Below, piece after piece: positions 51,884 through 60,691 of a DNA stretch of 64,000 bases. The notes beneath the pieces were generated by a model that saw only the letters and a list, made by a program, of their open reading frames with translations, made no database searches and was not told the DNA's origin. The translations under genes and the position numbers were made by a program. Location of the stretch: contig NC_011772.1 in the NCBI RefSeq assembly GCF_000021305.1, positions 4,934,001 to 4,998,000 of the forward strand, in the 5' to 3' direction. The DNA is from Bacillus cereus G9842 (GTDB lineage Bacteria; Bacillota; Bacilli; Bacillales; Bacillaceae_G). Numbering within the stretch: position 1 is the first letter of the stretch; each line of letters opens with the position of its first letter.

Positions 51884-53164
51884 ATGAATAAAAAACACTT
51901 TGATACGAGTTTTAGTATTCTACAATGGTTTGTGTTTCTATTAGCAAATGCAATTGCGTTACCTATCATTATTGGTGGCATATTCCATTTACCAATAGAG
52001 GATGTCTCAACATTAATGCAGCGAACTTTTTTAGTCGTGGGAGTAAGTTCGTTTCTACAAGCGTGGTTTGGGCATCGTTACCCCATTGCGGACGGGCCAG
52101 CCGGTTCATGGGTAAGTATATTTGTCATATTGGGACAAGTCGCTATGCATCAGGGACAAAGTGCAAAAGACGTATTGCAACTTTTAGAAGGCGGATTAAT
52201 TATTGCAGGTATATTACTCTTCTTTCTTGGTATAACAGGGCTTGTTCATCGAATCTTACGCTTATTTACACCCTTGGTTACAGGAACCTTTCTTTTAATA
52301 TTATCTCTTCAGCTTAGTGGTGTGTTACTAAAAGGAATGATAGGATTACAAGGATCTGCAACCCATCCTGACTATACAACAGCTACTATTGCTCTCTTTG
52401 TTTTTGCCCTTATTACTTTCTTATCAATTAAAGGGAAAGGATGGATGAAAAGTTACGCTGTGTTACTTGGAATTTCATGTGGTTGGCTTTTGTATGCAGT
52501 ATTAGGAAAATCATCTCATATCCCTTCGCATACAACGCTAGTTAAGTTACCAGAGATATTTGCTTGGGGCACACCTAGATTCGATATTGGAATGACTCTA
52601 ACTGCAACTTTATTTACATTTCTTTTAGTTGCAAATACAATCGCTGCTATTTCGGCTGTAAAACAAGTGGCTCCATTATCTAAAGAAAATGAAAAGCAAA
52701 CACTGAACCGTGGTGTATGGGTCGGAGGTATATCACATATTATCTCGTCGTTGTTCTCTACAATTGGAATTGTACCATTACCTGCATCAGCAGGATTTAT
52801 CCAACTAACAGGACAAAGAAAAGTGAAGTCATTCCTTATAGCAAGTCTTATATTAGCAGGAATTTCTTTTATTCCCTCAATTGTAAACTTTATATCCTTG
52901 CTACCAGGACCTATTGCTAATGCTGCACTTTTAGCTACATTTGTCCAAGTAATAGGCATTTCATTTCAATCCATTTTACGTGAAGATTTAAATCAACGCC
53001 GATTAACTATATTAGGAATTTCATTATTAATCAGTTTGGGAATATTGTTTCTTCCAGAAAGTGCATTTAGCGGAGTTCCTTCTTCCTTACAATATGTTTT
53101 AAGTAATGGCTTACTTGTGGGTACCATGCTTGTCATTCTATTAGAACAATTTTGGAAAGAGTAA
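51884..53164 (+). CDS. NCS2-family permease (purine/uracil type, YwdJ-like)
   Basis: A 426-residue integral membrane protein of 12-14 helices. Family marks: FLLANAIALPIIIGGIF at the N-terminus, FGHRYPIADGPAGSWVS and the later GIVPLPASAGFIQLTGQRK with Pro/Gly loops of the NCS2 core. NCS2 carriers move nucleobases with H+ or Na+; the acidic and Gln residues of well-known uracil or xanthine permeases are not all in place, so the substrate is open. It follows cynS after a terminator, with AAAGGAG before its start. A link to cyanate or urea-cycle by-products is only positional. Confidence 0.87.
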   Translation: MNKKHFDTSFSILQWFVFLLANAIALPIIIGGIFHLPIEDVSTLMQRTFLVVGVSSFLQAWFGHRYPIADGPAGSWVSIFVILGQVAMHQGQSAKDVLQLLEGGLIIAGILLFFLGITGLVHRILRLFTPLVTGTFLLILSLQLSGVLLKGMIGLQGSATHPDYTTATIALFVFALITFLSIKGKGWMKSYAVLLGISCGWLLYAVLGKSSHIPSHTTLVKLPEIFAWGTPRFDIGMTLTATLFTFLLVANTIAAISAVKQVAPLSKENEKQTLNRGVWVGGISHIISSLFSTIGIVPLPASAGFIQLTGQRKVKSFLIASLILAGISFIPSIVNFISLLPGPIANAALLATFVQVIGISFQSILREDLNQRRLTILGISLLISLGILFLPESAFSGVPSSLQYVLSNGLLVGTMLVILLEQFWKE

Positions 53165-53197
53165 AAAGCGCCCTACTTATAGGGCGCTTTTTTTATA
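53163..53197. terminator. Bidirectional terminator between NCS2 permease and clo
   Basis: AAAAAGCGCCCTA and TAGGGCGCTTTTT form a 13-bp stem around CTTA, with more T residues following. Confidence 0.93.
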
Positions 53198-53198
53198 A

Positions 53199-54737
53199 CT
53201 AATGACTAATACTAGCAGTTGGATATAATGTTGTTCCTCCAATTGAAACTTTTATTTCATTTGTTAATGGAACGTTTTGTTCATTAATAATTGTTCTCCA
53301 CCATTCCCATGCAAGACCTGTACATTCTCTTGCTACAATTTTTATATTTTTTGAGTTCGGTGGAAGAGGGATAACTGTAGAGTAATGAGCCGTTTTGTCT
53401 TTTCCGCTACCATCCCATGTTTTATGTGTTAGTACTTCGTTACCCTTTTGGTCAAATGTGAATTCATCCCAAGATACATCAAATTGAGCAACGTAAGCAC
53501 CGTAATGATCAAGTGTCATTTTAGCACTTGAATATTCTGTAGTTTTCGTCTCAATATAATCTGTATTGTTATGAACAGCGGCAGTTGCATTATCTTTTAA
53601 GAAAGTGCTTGTATATGAAATTGGATATGCTGGATTTTTAAGACTTAATTCAGCATTATCTTTAATGATATTTCGGATTTCATTGAAATCTTTAGTAACA
53701 ACCTTGTTATGCTCTTTCGCATCTCCGCCTAATACTACAGCAGTAAAGGTACTTTCTTCAAAAATATCTTTATACTGTCCACTCGTTTCGACGCTGTTAT
53801 TCTTAAGTAAGGCTTTAAAAGCAGCTTGTACATCTTTACTCTTAGATGTTGTTTCTAATTTTACATAAACGGTTCTACCATAAGCTACATTTGAAACCAT
53901 AACAGGTGGAGCCGAATTACTTACACCTTTACGAGTTAACTCGTCAAAAGTAACACTATTATCAAAAAGATCGGATGGATTGTTAGGTAGTTCAGCACTT
54001 ACCGTATAAAATATTTGCTTATATGCCGCTACCATCACTTTCTTCTCTCCATTTGCAACCGCATTAAAATCAATGTTTAGACTGTTATCAAGATATTTAG
54101 CGTTAACATTAAGAGCACTTGCGATTTGTGATTTACTATAAACCATAGATTCTGTATACTGCATTCTTGCAGGTAACGTATGTGTTGTAGAATACTTTTC
54201 ATTCCAAGTAGATACTAAATCGTCTACTGCTCCAGCTACATTACCATATGTCGGATTTTGAACAGTGATTGTATTTTCTTTTCTCATGCCAGGTAAGTCT
54301 ATACTAATATTCAAAGGCTTTCTCTTAGCCACTAATAAACTCGGTTGATTGTCTGCAAAAGCTTTATTTGCAAGTTGTACAGCTCCTGGATACGTGCGAT
54401 TCACTACAGAATCAATAATTGAAATATCGACCGGTGACGTTGTAAGTGATTTTTTCTCGCGTTCCACTACTACAAATTTACCATTTGAATTGATACTTTC
54501 TTTCGGAACAAAACTCTCTACTTTATCACCATTTACAGCTAAAACCTCTTGATTATTATATTTAAGATTTGCTATACCAGTATCAATGCCACTAGCATTT
54601 TTAGTTACATCAGTTACATTACTTGCTTGTGTTTCTGCGAAGGAAATAGATGAATAATTAATAGTGCATAAACTAACTAATAAACATGCAAGGAACTTTC
54701 TTCTTTTAGTGTTTTTCTTAATATTCAGAAAAATCAC
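53199..54737 (-). CDS. clo: Cereolysin O, cholesterol-dependent cytolysin
   Basis: A 512-residue secreted pore-forming toxin. The signal peptide ([20 protein letters not shown]) is cleaved near residue 35. Domains 1-3 hold two transmembrane-hairpin segments. Domain 4 has the undecapeptide [11 protein letters not shown], intact, with the Cys that makes the toxin thiol-activated, and the Thr-Leu pair in GGTTLYPTA that recognises cholesterol. Sequence is nearly the anthrolysin/cereolysin O consensus as recalled. The GTG start (GTG ATT TTT CTG) matches the known N-terminus. Upstream lie a 26-codon ORF and a perfect PlcR box at 54969-54984; PlcR control of this toxin is established in B. cereus. 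Confidence 0.97.
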   Translation of the reverse strand: MIFLNIKKNTKRRKFLACLLVSLCTINYSSISFAETQASNVTDVTKNASGIDTGIANLKYNNQEVLAVNGDKVESFVPKESINSNGKFVVVEREKKSLTTSPVDISIIDSVVNRTYPGAVQLANKAFADNQPSLLVAKRKPLNISIDLPGMRKENTITVQNPTYGNVAGAVDDLVSTWNEKYSTTHTLPARMQYTESMVYSKSQIASALNVNAKYLDNSLNIDFNAVANGEKKVMVAAYKQIFYTVSAELPNNPSDLFDNSVTFDELTRKGVSNSAPPVMVSNVAYGRTVYVKLETTSKSKDVQAAFKALLKNNSVETSGQYKDIFEESTFTAVVLGGDAKEHNKVVTKDFNEIRNIIKDNAELSLKNPAYPISYTSTFLKDNATAAVHNNTDYIETKTTEYSSAKMTLDHYGAYVAQFDVSWDEFTFDQKGNEVLTHKTWDGSGKDKTAHYSTVIPLPPNSKNIKIVARECTGLAWEWWRTIINEQNVPLTNEIKVSIGGTTLYPTASISH

Positions 54738-54760
54738 CCCGTTCTTTTTTTAGTAAAATA

Positions 54761-54776
54761 TGATAATGATTGATAA
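54761..54776. promoter_or_regulatory. Fur-like half-box between the small peptide gene and clo
   Basis: TGATAATGATTGATAA has a perfect left half of the Fur 7-1-7 box (TGATAAT) and a poor right half, followed by another GATA-like step. It lies 24 bp before the clo start. Confidence 0.3.
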
Positions 54777-54796
54777 ATGATAGCTAATTAATAAAC

Positions 54797-54877
54797 TTAC
54801 ATAAATGCTTTTAAAAGTTCTTGAATTAACGGGATTACGCCACCTACAAATTTTAAAACTGCCATTGCGATTTCCAT
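54797..54877 (-). CDS. Small amphipathic PSM-like peptide (26 residues) in the PlcR-clo locus
   Basis: An ATG at 54877 follows a near-ideal GGAGGAAATAAT site and opens 26 codons to TAA at 54797-54799. The peptide begins MEIAMAVLKFVGG and continues with VIPLIQELLKAFM. Charged or polar residues Glu2, Lys9, Gly13, Pro16, Glu20 and Lys23 fall on one helical face (i, i+7, i+11...), the rest is hydrophobic. There is no signal peptide, as in staphylococcal phenol-soluble modulins and leaderless bacteriocins. It lies 92 bp after a perfect PlcR box and 60 bp before clo, with no terminator between, so PlcR should drive both. Not a family I can name; cytolytic or signalling activity is inferred. Confidence 0.72.
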   Translation of the reverse strand: MEIAMAVLKFVGGVIPLIQELLKAFM

Positions 54878-54968
54878 ATTATTTCCTCCTTTTTCTTGCT
54901 ACGATAATGTGGTTTATCTTTATGCCCTCATTATAGTGACACCTTACACTTTTATCAATACACTCTGA

Positions 54969-54984
54969 TATGCAATATTACATA
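54969..54984. promoter_or_regulatory. PlcR box
   Basis: TATGCAATATTACATA is a perfect match to the PlcR consensus TATGNAN4TNCATA. It lies 92 bp upstream of the small peptide start and about 232 bp upstream of clo. Confidence 0.9.
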
Positions 54985-55090
54985 TCAAAAACAAACTGAA
55001 TTCTTTTAAAAAGTTATACAGAGATATTTTTTTCGTTTGGTACATACTTGAAAAGGTGAAGCATTCTTTTGCATTTTATGAGTAATCACA

Positions 55091-55130
55091 TAAAAAAAGT
55101 TGCTGCCTATAAAATACAGACAGCAACTTC
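55091..55130 (-). terminator. Terminator of the fat operon
   Basis: AAGTTGCTG and CAGCAACTT pair across 15 nt; on the minus strand the hairpin is followed by TTTTTTTATG. A second small hairpin, GTCTTGC/GCAAGAC, lies at 55140-55163. Confidence 0.85.
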
Positions 55131-55171
55131 AACTAGAGTGTCTTGCATAATCTACGCAAGACATTTTATAA

Positions 55172-55924
55172 CTAATAAACTGCTATTGGCCCATAAGGAC
55201 CATTAATAATTTCTATTTTTGTTTCAAAAATATCTGTCAAAAGTGTTGGATCCATAACCTCTTCTACTGTTCCAAAAGCAGCAATTTGTCCATCTTTCAT
55301 AGCACAAATTTTATCAGAGTATTTAGCCGCAAAATTTATGTCATGCATGACAGTCAAAATTGTTCGTCCAAATTCATTAGCTGCACGTCTCAAATGCTCC
55401 ATCATTTGAACAGAACGAGCAACATCAAGGTTGTTCAAAGGTTCGTCCAAAAGTACATATTCCGTCTCTTGGCACAATACCATCGCTACATATGCCCTTT
55501 GTCTTTGACCACCAGAAAGCTCATCTAAATATCTATTCTCTAAACTAGTTAAATCTAAGAAATCAATATATTTAGAAATGATAACCTCATCTTCTTTAGT
55601 CAATCTTCCCTTTGAATAAGGAAAGCGCCCAAATCCAACTAATTGTCTAACAGTAAGCCTAGTTACAAAATGATTTTCTTGTCGCAATATAGTCAAAATT
55701 TTTGCTAAGTCTTTTGATTTGGATTCAGAAACATCCATATTTGCTACCTGAATTTGACCTTCATCCATATCTAAAAGTCTTCCAATCATCAAAAGTGTCG
55801 TAGACTTTCCAGCGCCATTTGGTCCAATTAAAGAAGTAAAGCCTGCTTTTGGTATTTCAATATCCAAAGGTCCTATCTTCACCTTATCAGTATAGAACTT
55901 TTTAACATTATCAATTTTTATCAT
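55172..55924 (-). CDS. fatE: Iron-siderophore ABC transporter ATPase (petrobactin type, FatE/YclP)
   Basis: A 250-residue cytoplasmic ATPase of the FecE type. Walker A GPNGAGKST (about 33-41), signature LSGGQRQRAYV, Walker B YVLLDEPLNNLD, and switch His in VMHDINFAA are all intact. It powers the two permeases encoded upstream; its ATG overlaps the stop of the preceding permease gene by 4 bp. Naming follows the petrobactin system of B. anthracis/B. cereus (FatBCDE) and B. subtilis YclNOPQ. Substrate: ferric petrobactin or its catechol precursors, by family. Confidence 0.93.
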   Translation of the reverse strand: MIKIDNVKKFYTDKVKIGPLDIEIPKAGFTSLIGPNGAGKSTTLLMIGRLLDMDEGQIQVANMDVSESKSKDLAKILTILRQENHFVTRLTVRQLVGFGRFPYSKGRLTKEDEVIISKYIDFLDLTSLENRYLDELSGGQRQRAYVAMVLCQETEYVLLDEPLNNLDVARSVQMMEHLRRAANEFGRTILTVMHDINFAAKYSDKICAMKDGQIAAFGTVEEVMDPTLLTDIFETKIEIINGPYGPIAVY

Positions 55925-56985
55925 AAAGCCCTCTTCCTTAAAACTATAGTTAAGAATATGATTCCACCAAATAATTCAATAATAACTGAAACTACACCTT
56001 GAGCATGGAATACATGATACATTAAAAAGTATGCACTCGTCATTATTAAAAATCCTATAGCAAAAGCCATCGGAAAAATGTATCTATGATCATAAGTTGA
56101 CGCTGCCTGATAACTCAAAGTTGCTACTAAAAAGCCGTAGAAAGTAAGTGGTCCAATTAGAGCTGTTGAAATAGACATCAAAATAGCTACTAATACAAGC
56201 GTATAAATTACACTAGGTTGATATTTAACACCAAAAGAAGTAGCAACATCTTTTCCTAGTGACAAAACATTCAAATTCTTAGAATGAGCCAAAATTAATA
56301 CTGCTACAATTATGATCATAGGAATTACAATAGGAAAATATGCAGGATCTGCATGATTAACAGAACCAAATAATCTTGCTTGTAAAATATCAAATTCTGA
56401 AGGCGCAAGTAGTTTTCTCATGAAAGTTGACACTGAATTTAGCCCGGTACCAATAATAATTCCAACTAAAAGCATAAGTTGTAAATTCCCGTATTTACCG
56501 GAAAGTAACCATCCATAAAGTATCAAACTCATGAAGACCATAACAACAACTTGGAATAAAAATGATCCAATTCCATTAAAATTTATTAATGCACTAGCAC
56601 CAAAGAAGAATATTGTACTCGTTTGAATTGCTGAATAAAGTGATTCGAAACCTAAAAGCGATGGAGTAATAATTTTATTATTCGTAATAGATTGGAAAGC
56701 AACTGTCGACAAGCTATGGCAAACTGCAGCGATAATCATTGCAACAATAGCTACTATCCTTCTCTTAACGACTGGGATAAAAGAAGGTGAATCTATCGGA
56801 ACTGGATTGTTATAAACTAAAAGTCCATATGAAGAAAGAAGACCTAAAGCAATCAATGTAATCAGTAAAATCCAATAACGTCTTGCTTCCTTCTTAGACC
56901 GAAAAGCGCTAGCTGATCTACTTTCATTATGAAGGCTAGAATCGATTTCGACATTTTCTTTTTTTCTATATTCTAATGTGATCAT
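55921..56985 (-). CDS. fatC: Iron-siderophore ABC transporter permease 2 (FatC/YclO type)
   Basis: A 354-residue FecCD-family membrane protein with about nine to ten TM helices after a polar N-terminal stretch of some 33 residues. GTGLNSVSTFMRKLLAPSEF and LGKDVATSFGVKY are typical of FecCD permeases; the latter lies in the ATPase-coupling loop. It overlaps both neighbours by 4 bp, so the operon is translationally coupled. It pairs with the permease at 56982-57998. Which of the two is C and which is D follows gene order and is not certain. Confidence 0.92.
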   Translation of the reverse strand: MITLEYRKKENVEIDSSLHNESRSASAFRSKKEARRYWILLITLIALGLLSSYGLLVYNNPVPIDSPSFIPVVKRRIVAIVAMIIAAVCHSLSTVAFQSITNNKIITPSLLGFESLYSAIQTSTIFFFGASALINFNGIGSFLFQVVVMVFMSLILYGWLLSGKYGNLQLMLLVGIIIGTGLNSVSTFMRKLLAPSEFDILQARLFGSVNHADPAYFPIVIPMIIIVAVLILAHSKNLNVLSLGKDVATSFGVKYQPSVIYTLVLVAILMSISTALIGPLTFYGFLVATLSYQAASTYDHRYIFPMAFAIGFLIMTSAYFLMYHVFHAQGVVSVIIELFGGIIFLTIVLRKRAL

Positions 56986-57998
56986 CGTAGCCTCCTTGGT
57001 TTTCTTTGTCTCAATAAAATAGTAATAAACACGACTGCTCCCACTGTTGCAAGTATTAAAGAAACAGGTAATTCAAAAGGCTGTATAATTGTTCGAGAAA
57101 TGATGTCACAGGCAGTTATTGACCCCATTCCGATCACACAAACCCAAGGTAAATTACTCCTAAGATCATCACCTCTAAACATTGAAACGATATTTGGCAC
57201 AATTAATCCTAAGAAAGGTAAGTGTCCAATAACAGCTGCAACAATTCCAACTGCAACAGATATAAGAGCAGTCCCAAAAAGAACAATTCTATTGTAATTA
57301 ACTCCAAGGCTTGTTGCGACATCTTCTCCTAGTCCAGCTAAAGTCAATCTATTAGCATACATAAAAATAAGAAAAGTAATGATAACAATCAGCCATAAAT
57401 ATTCATATCTTCCTACCTGAACGTTCGCAAATGAACCTACGAACCAAGTTTCAATACTTTGCGTCTTTTGAAAAAGGAGTCCCAAAAAAGTAGACACTGC
57501 AGAAATAACTGCTCCAAGCATCAATCCAATAATCGGGACAATTAAAGACGAACGAAGCTTAACTCTTCTTAAAAATAGAAAAAAAATCATAGTTCCTATA
57601 AAAGAAAAAATGATTGCACCAGTCATTCTTTGAACTAAAGTTGGGGCAGGAAATAGTAAATACACAAAAAGCAGGCCTAAGCCTGACCATTCAATAGTCC
57701 CTGTTGTAGTAGGTTCAACAAAGCGATTCTGTGTAATGAGTTGCATTACGAGCCCTGCCATCGCCATTGCAGCTCCAGTAAGCATTAATGCAACTGTTCT
57801 TGGAACACGAGTGATGAAAAACATCTCCATTCCGTCCTCTTGTCCACGTATATCATAAACTCCAGTAAACAGTGATATAATCCCTAAAATTAGAACAACT
57901 ATAATCGCTATTATAAAAGGTTTTGTCCATAATTTATTGTGATTATAAAACTGGGGTTGAGAAATATTCTCAACCCTAGAAATTATATTTTTTGACAC
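56982..57998 (-). CDS. fatD: Iron-siderophore ABC transporter permease 1 (FatD/YclN type)
   Basis: A 338-residue FecCD permease with about nine to ten TM helices. Marks include LTGAAMAMAGLVMQLITQNRFVEPTTTG, the GxxxQ-x2-NP/FVEP substrate-path segment, and LGEDVATSLGVNY in the coupling loop. It starts 19 bp after the fatB stop region and overlaps the next permease by ATGA. Together with FatC, FatE and FatB it forms a complete Fe-siderophore importer. Confidence 0.92.
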   Translation of the reverse strand: MSKNIISRVENISQPQFYNHNKLWTKPFIIAIIVVLILGIISLFTGVYDIRGQEDGMEMFFITRVPRTVALMLTGAAMAMAGLVMQLITQNRFVEPTTTGTIEWSGLGLLFVYLLFPAPTLVQRMTGAIIFSFIGTMIFFLFLRRVKLRSSLIVPIIGLMLGAVISAVSTFLGLLFQKTQSIETWFVGSFANVQVGRYEYLWLIVIITFLIFMYANRLTLAGLGEDVATSLGVNYNRIVLFGTALISVAVGIVAAVIGHLPFLGLIVPNIVSMFRGDDLRSNLPWVCVIGMGSITACDIISRTIIQPFELPVSLILATVGAVVFITILLRQRKPRRLR

Positions 57999-58017
57999 TG
58001 CTTCGTACTCCTTTACA

Positions 58018-59037
58018 CTACTTAGCTAAAGTTTTTGAAATATTTCCAAATAACTCTATATAAGTTTGAATTGATTCATTTGTGTAAGTATCTTCTGGTG
58101 CATAAATAACCTGGTTTTTAGAAACAGCAGTTGTGTTTTGAAGAGCAGGTGATTTAGAAATAACATCCTTAGCTGGAGCTGAAGTGGCTGCATCAGATGT
58201 TGCAGCATCACGATCTAATACGAAAATCCAATCAGGATTTGTTTGTGCAATAGCTTCAACAGAAACGTCGTCACCTTTATGACCTGCAGTAGAATTTGAA
58301 ACTTCTAATGCTGGAGTCCAACCGAAAATTTCATACATTGGTCCCCAAACACGACCAGAGTGCGGCGCAGCAAAACCGATATTCCCACCAGTAACGATAA
58401 CACTCATAACTTTATCTTTTCCGTTATAAGCAGATTTTGCGTTTTCAATAGATTTATCAAAATCAGCTACTAATTTTTTAGCTTCTTTATCTTTATCAAA
58501 GATTTTCCCTAAAGTAACTGTAGAATCTTTAAGTCCTTTTACTAAGTTTTCGCCAGGCTTAGTAGCCTTCTCAGATACATCAACATTAAGATCAATAACA
58601 GCTGCATTTGGTACTAATTTTTTGATTTCTTCGTAATGACCAGCAAATCTTTGACCAACGATTACAAGTTCAGGATTTGCAGCTGCAATAATTTCAAGAT
58701 TTGGTTCACGGTGATTTCCAATGTTTTGAACTGAATCATCCTTTTTATATGCTGAATCTGCAGGCATGATATCCTTTGGAGCAGCCGCTAATTTAATTCC
58801 CCAATCAGATAAAGTTTCAAAAGTTCTGTTATCCAAAGCAACTACATTCTTTGGGTTTACAGGGACTTTAACAGTTCCATGAGCATCAGTGATTTCAACC
58901 GTTTTTGTCTTATCACTACCATTATCTTTATTAGCTTTTGACTCTTTAGTATCATTACTTGGATTTGAGCAAGCTACTAACATTAAAGTAAAAATTGCTA
59001 GAATACTCACTAATTTTAAAAGCATAGATTTTTTCAT
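58018..59037 (-). CDS. fatB: Siderophore-binding lipoprotein (petrobactin type, FatB/YclQ)
   Basis: A 339-residue substrate-binding lipoprotein. The lipobox is FTLMLVAC (Cys about 24), followed by an Asn/Lys-rich tether. The body is a Fe/B12 periplasmic-binding fold: HGTVKVPVNPKNVVALDNRTFETLSDWGIKL, NIGNHREPNLEIIAAANPELVIVG. The ATG at 59037 has AAGGAG upstream; an ATG 16 codons earlier falls in the promoter region. It is first in the fatBDCE operon, behind a strong Fur box (59128-59142). It should capture ferric petrobactin on the cell surface. Confidence 0.94.
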   Translation of the reverse strand: MKKSMLLKLVSILAIFTLMLVACSNPSNDTKESKANKDNGSDKTKTVEITDAHGTVKVPVNPKNVVALDNRTFETLSDWGIKLAAAPKDIMPADSAYKKDDSVQNIGNHREPNLEIIAAANPELVIVGQRFAGHYEEIKKLVPNAAVIDLNVDVSEKATKPGENLVKGLKDSTVTLGKIFDKDKEAKKLVADFDKSIENAKSAYNGKDKVMSVIVTGGNIGFAAPHSGRVWGPMYEIFGWTPALEVSNSTAGHKGDDVSVEAIAQTNPDWIFVLDRDAATSDAATSAPAKDVISKSPALQNTTAVSKNQVIYAPEDTYTNESIQTYIELFGNISKTLAK

Positions 59038-59127
59038 ATGTATACTCCTTATAGTGTAATTTATTTCGAAAATGATGACATCCATAGATTGAATTAGAAA
59101 TTAATTTTTATTCAATTGAATCGCTAT

Positions 59128-59142
59128 TGATAATCATTTTCA
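59128..59142. promoter_or_regulatory. Fur box of the fat operon
   Basis: TGATAATCATTTTCA matches the Bacillus 7-1-7 Fur box TGATAATNATTATCA with one mismatch, 91 bp before the fatB start. Confidence 0.9.
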
Positions 59143-59364
59143 TTTGAACATCCTGTTAATTAGTATAGTCATTAATTCTGTGAAAATCTTGTGAATGGTG
59201 TGAATTCATAAAATCAGGCACCAAAAGTAATATGTGAAGTCAGGCGTGTTGATTAATCATGATTTCCTCTACAAAACACGCTCATTAATAGCTAATATTT
59301 TTATAATCCATTTTTTTACGTCTTTTAATACTTCTAAGAAACTATTTGATTATTAGGTTCAATA
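59143..59364. other. Intergenic region upstream of the fat operon, 222 bp
   Basis: No ORF with a ribosome site, repeat or strong hairpin was found. The fat promoter lies at its right border with 59038-59142. Confidence 0.4.
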
Positions 59365-59408
59365 GAAAAAAGAGTAAAACTGAATGAAACAGTTTTACTT
59401 TTTTTTCT
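59365..59408 (-). terminator. Terminator of the response regulator gene
   Basis: AGTAAAACTG and CAGTTTTACT form a 10-bp stem around AATGAAA; the minus strand continues CTTTTTTC. Confidence 0.85.
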
Positions 59409-59422
59409 ATTACCTTATTTTA

Positions 59423-60100
59423 TCATTCAATCATTGAATAACCTCTACCATGTATCGTTTGAATATATCTGTCTTTCTTCTCGCACTTTAACTTTTTTCT
59501 TACATACCCAATATATAAATCTACTACATTTGGATTTACTACTACGTTATATCCCCAAACTTGATTCAAAAGCATTTCACGGCTTAATATTGTGTTTTTA
59601 TTCTTGATTAAAAATACAAGTAAGTCGTACTCGCGCTTAGTAAGCGAGAGGTTTTCGCCACCTTTTTTCACAATATTGCTAGATGCATCAACAAAGAGAT
59701 CTTTAAACTGAAAAAAATTCGTCTCATTTTGCTGGTTACAATCACTTCTCCTTAAAATAGCTTGAACCCTTGCTACTAATTCTTCTTTCACAAATGGTTT
59801 TCTTATATAATCATCTGCACCTGCTTGTAGCCCTGCCACGCAATCCTCGCTAGAAATATTGTCGGTCACAATAATTATCGGTGTCGTTTTAACAAGTCGT
59901 ATTTGTCTGCAAATTTCCGGTCCCGATATACTTAATGAATCCCAATCCAATACGATAATATCCCAATCTTGTTCATATATTATATTTAAACCTTCGTTTT
60001 CATTGTGAAGTTTTAAAATGAAATAGCCTTCTTGCGTTAGACCGCTTACGATTTTCTTCGCTAAAGACCTTTCATTCTTAATTACTAACACCTGCCTCAC
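59423..60100 (-). CDS. OmpR/PhoB-family response regulator with an atypical acidic pocket (orphan)
   Basis: A 225-residue two-domain regulator. The receiver domain (1-120) keeps Asp52 (VLDWDSL), Thr in IIIVTD, and Lys in IRKPF. But the Mg2+-binding acidic pair after beta-1, normally DD, is Lys8-Asn9 (VLVIKNERS). The C-terminal winged helix (about 130-225) is complete: LSLTKREYDLLVFLI, SREMLLNQVWGYN, and DLYIGYVRKKL. There is no histidine kinase gene beside it. It may respond without normal phosphorylation or be partly constitutive. The target is unknown; the fat operon is next to it but reads in the same direction behind a terminator. Confidence 0.93.
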   Translation of the reverse strand: MRQVLVIKNERSLAKKIVSGLTQEGYFILKLHNENEGLNIIYEQDWDIIVLDWDSLSISGPEICRQIRLVKTTPIIIVTDNISSEDCVAGLQAGADDYIRKPFVKEELVARVQAILRRSDCNQQNETNFFQFKDLFVDASSNIVKKGGENLSLTKREYDLLVFLIKNKNTILSREMLLNQVWGYNVVVNPNVVDLYIGYVRKKLKCEKKDRYIQTIHGRGYSMIE

Positions 60101-60427
60101 CGATGGTTCACCTCTACTTCAATATAACTTATTTAGATAAAAAATTATCCCGAAAAAACAATTTAAGATTTATAAATTTAAGATTCCTAAATAATCCATT
60201 AAAACAGCTTATTAGGAGAACTCTATATAATCTTACAATAGGTATGGTTAAAAACACAAAACATATGAAGATTGTAATAAATTAAAATTTTAATACAAAC
60301 TCACCAGTTGGGCGTTTACTAGCAGCTATAGTACCTCCCTACTTATCATCAATAACCATTTTTTTATTCTCTGTTTCAAGGATACCGTCCCATCAACTTC
60401 AGCATTCTATAAAACCACAAACAAAAA
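60101..60427. other. Long AT-rich gap without a convincing gene
   Basis: A 60-codon frame (60103-60285) has no ribosome site and a composition typical of chance. On the minus strand near 60300-60350, GGGAGGT precedes a short frame reading AASKRPTGEFVLKF without a standard start codon. No operator or hairpin is evident. Confidence 0.4.
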
Positions 60428-60506
60428 AACCATAACCTCGCCAACCTGGCAAAGTTATGGTTCATATCATACAATTTGACTTTACCCATAAAGTTGCCGC
60501 TACAGG
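60428..60506 (-). repeat. Terminator-like hairpin repeat, copy 2
   Basis: AACCATAACCTCGCCAACC then TGGCAAAGTTATGGTT, with outer arms AACCATAAC/GTTATGGTT and inner GCCA/TGGC. It is followed by CATATCATACAA and ACCCATAAAGTTGCCGC. Related to 47228-47306 and 61439-61485. Confidence 0.75.
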
Positions 60507-60645
60507 AAGCATAAGTTTTCCAGAAAACCCTTGTTTTTGCAGATAATTATTTAATTATTCACTAGAATGGGAAGCATAATTTGGCCGTAAGTTAATTATT
60601 AACCCATAAGCTGACCGCAAGAGGAGGCATACAGTTTTACCAACT
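60507..60645. repeat. Degenerate repeats related to the hairpin element
   Basis: Three imperfect echoes occur: GGAAGCATAAGTTTTCC near 60506, GGGAAGCATAATTTGGCCG near 60570, and CCCATAAGCTGACCGCAAG near 60603, then GGAGGCATACAGTTTTACC. They share the CCATAA(A)nTTGCCGC theme with the hairpin repeats on either side. Confidence 0.5.
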
Positions 60646-60691
60646 TATACCATAATTAATTTAGTAGATTAAAGAAGGGGTGAATACAATT

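Noticed and set aside
60103..60285. 60-codon frame upstream of the response regulator
   Set aside because: No ribosome binding site, composition rich in Lys/Asn/Leu as expected by chance in AT-rich DNA, and no recognisable domain.
60300..60350. Minus-strand short frame ending ASKRPTGEFVLKF after GGGAGGT
   Set aside because: It lacks a standard start codon at the right distance and is too short to support; noted only as a possible gene remnant.
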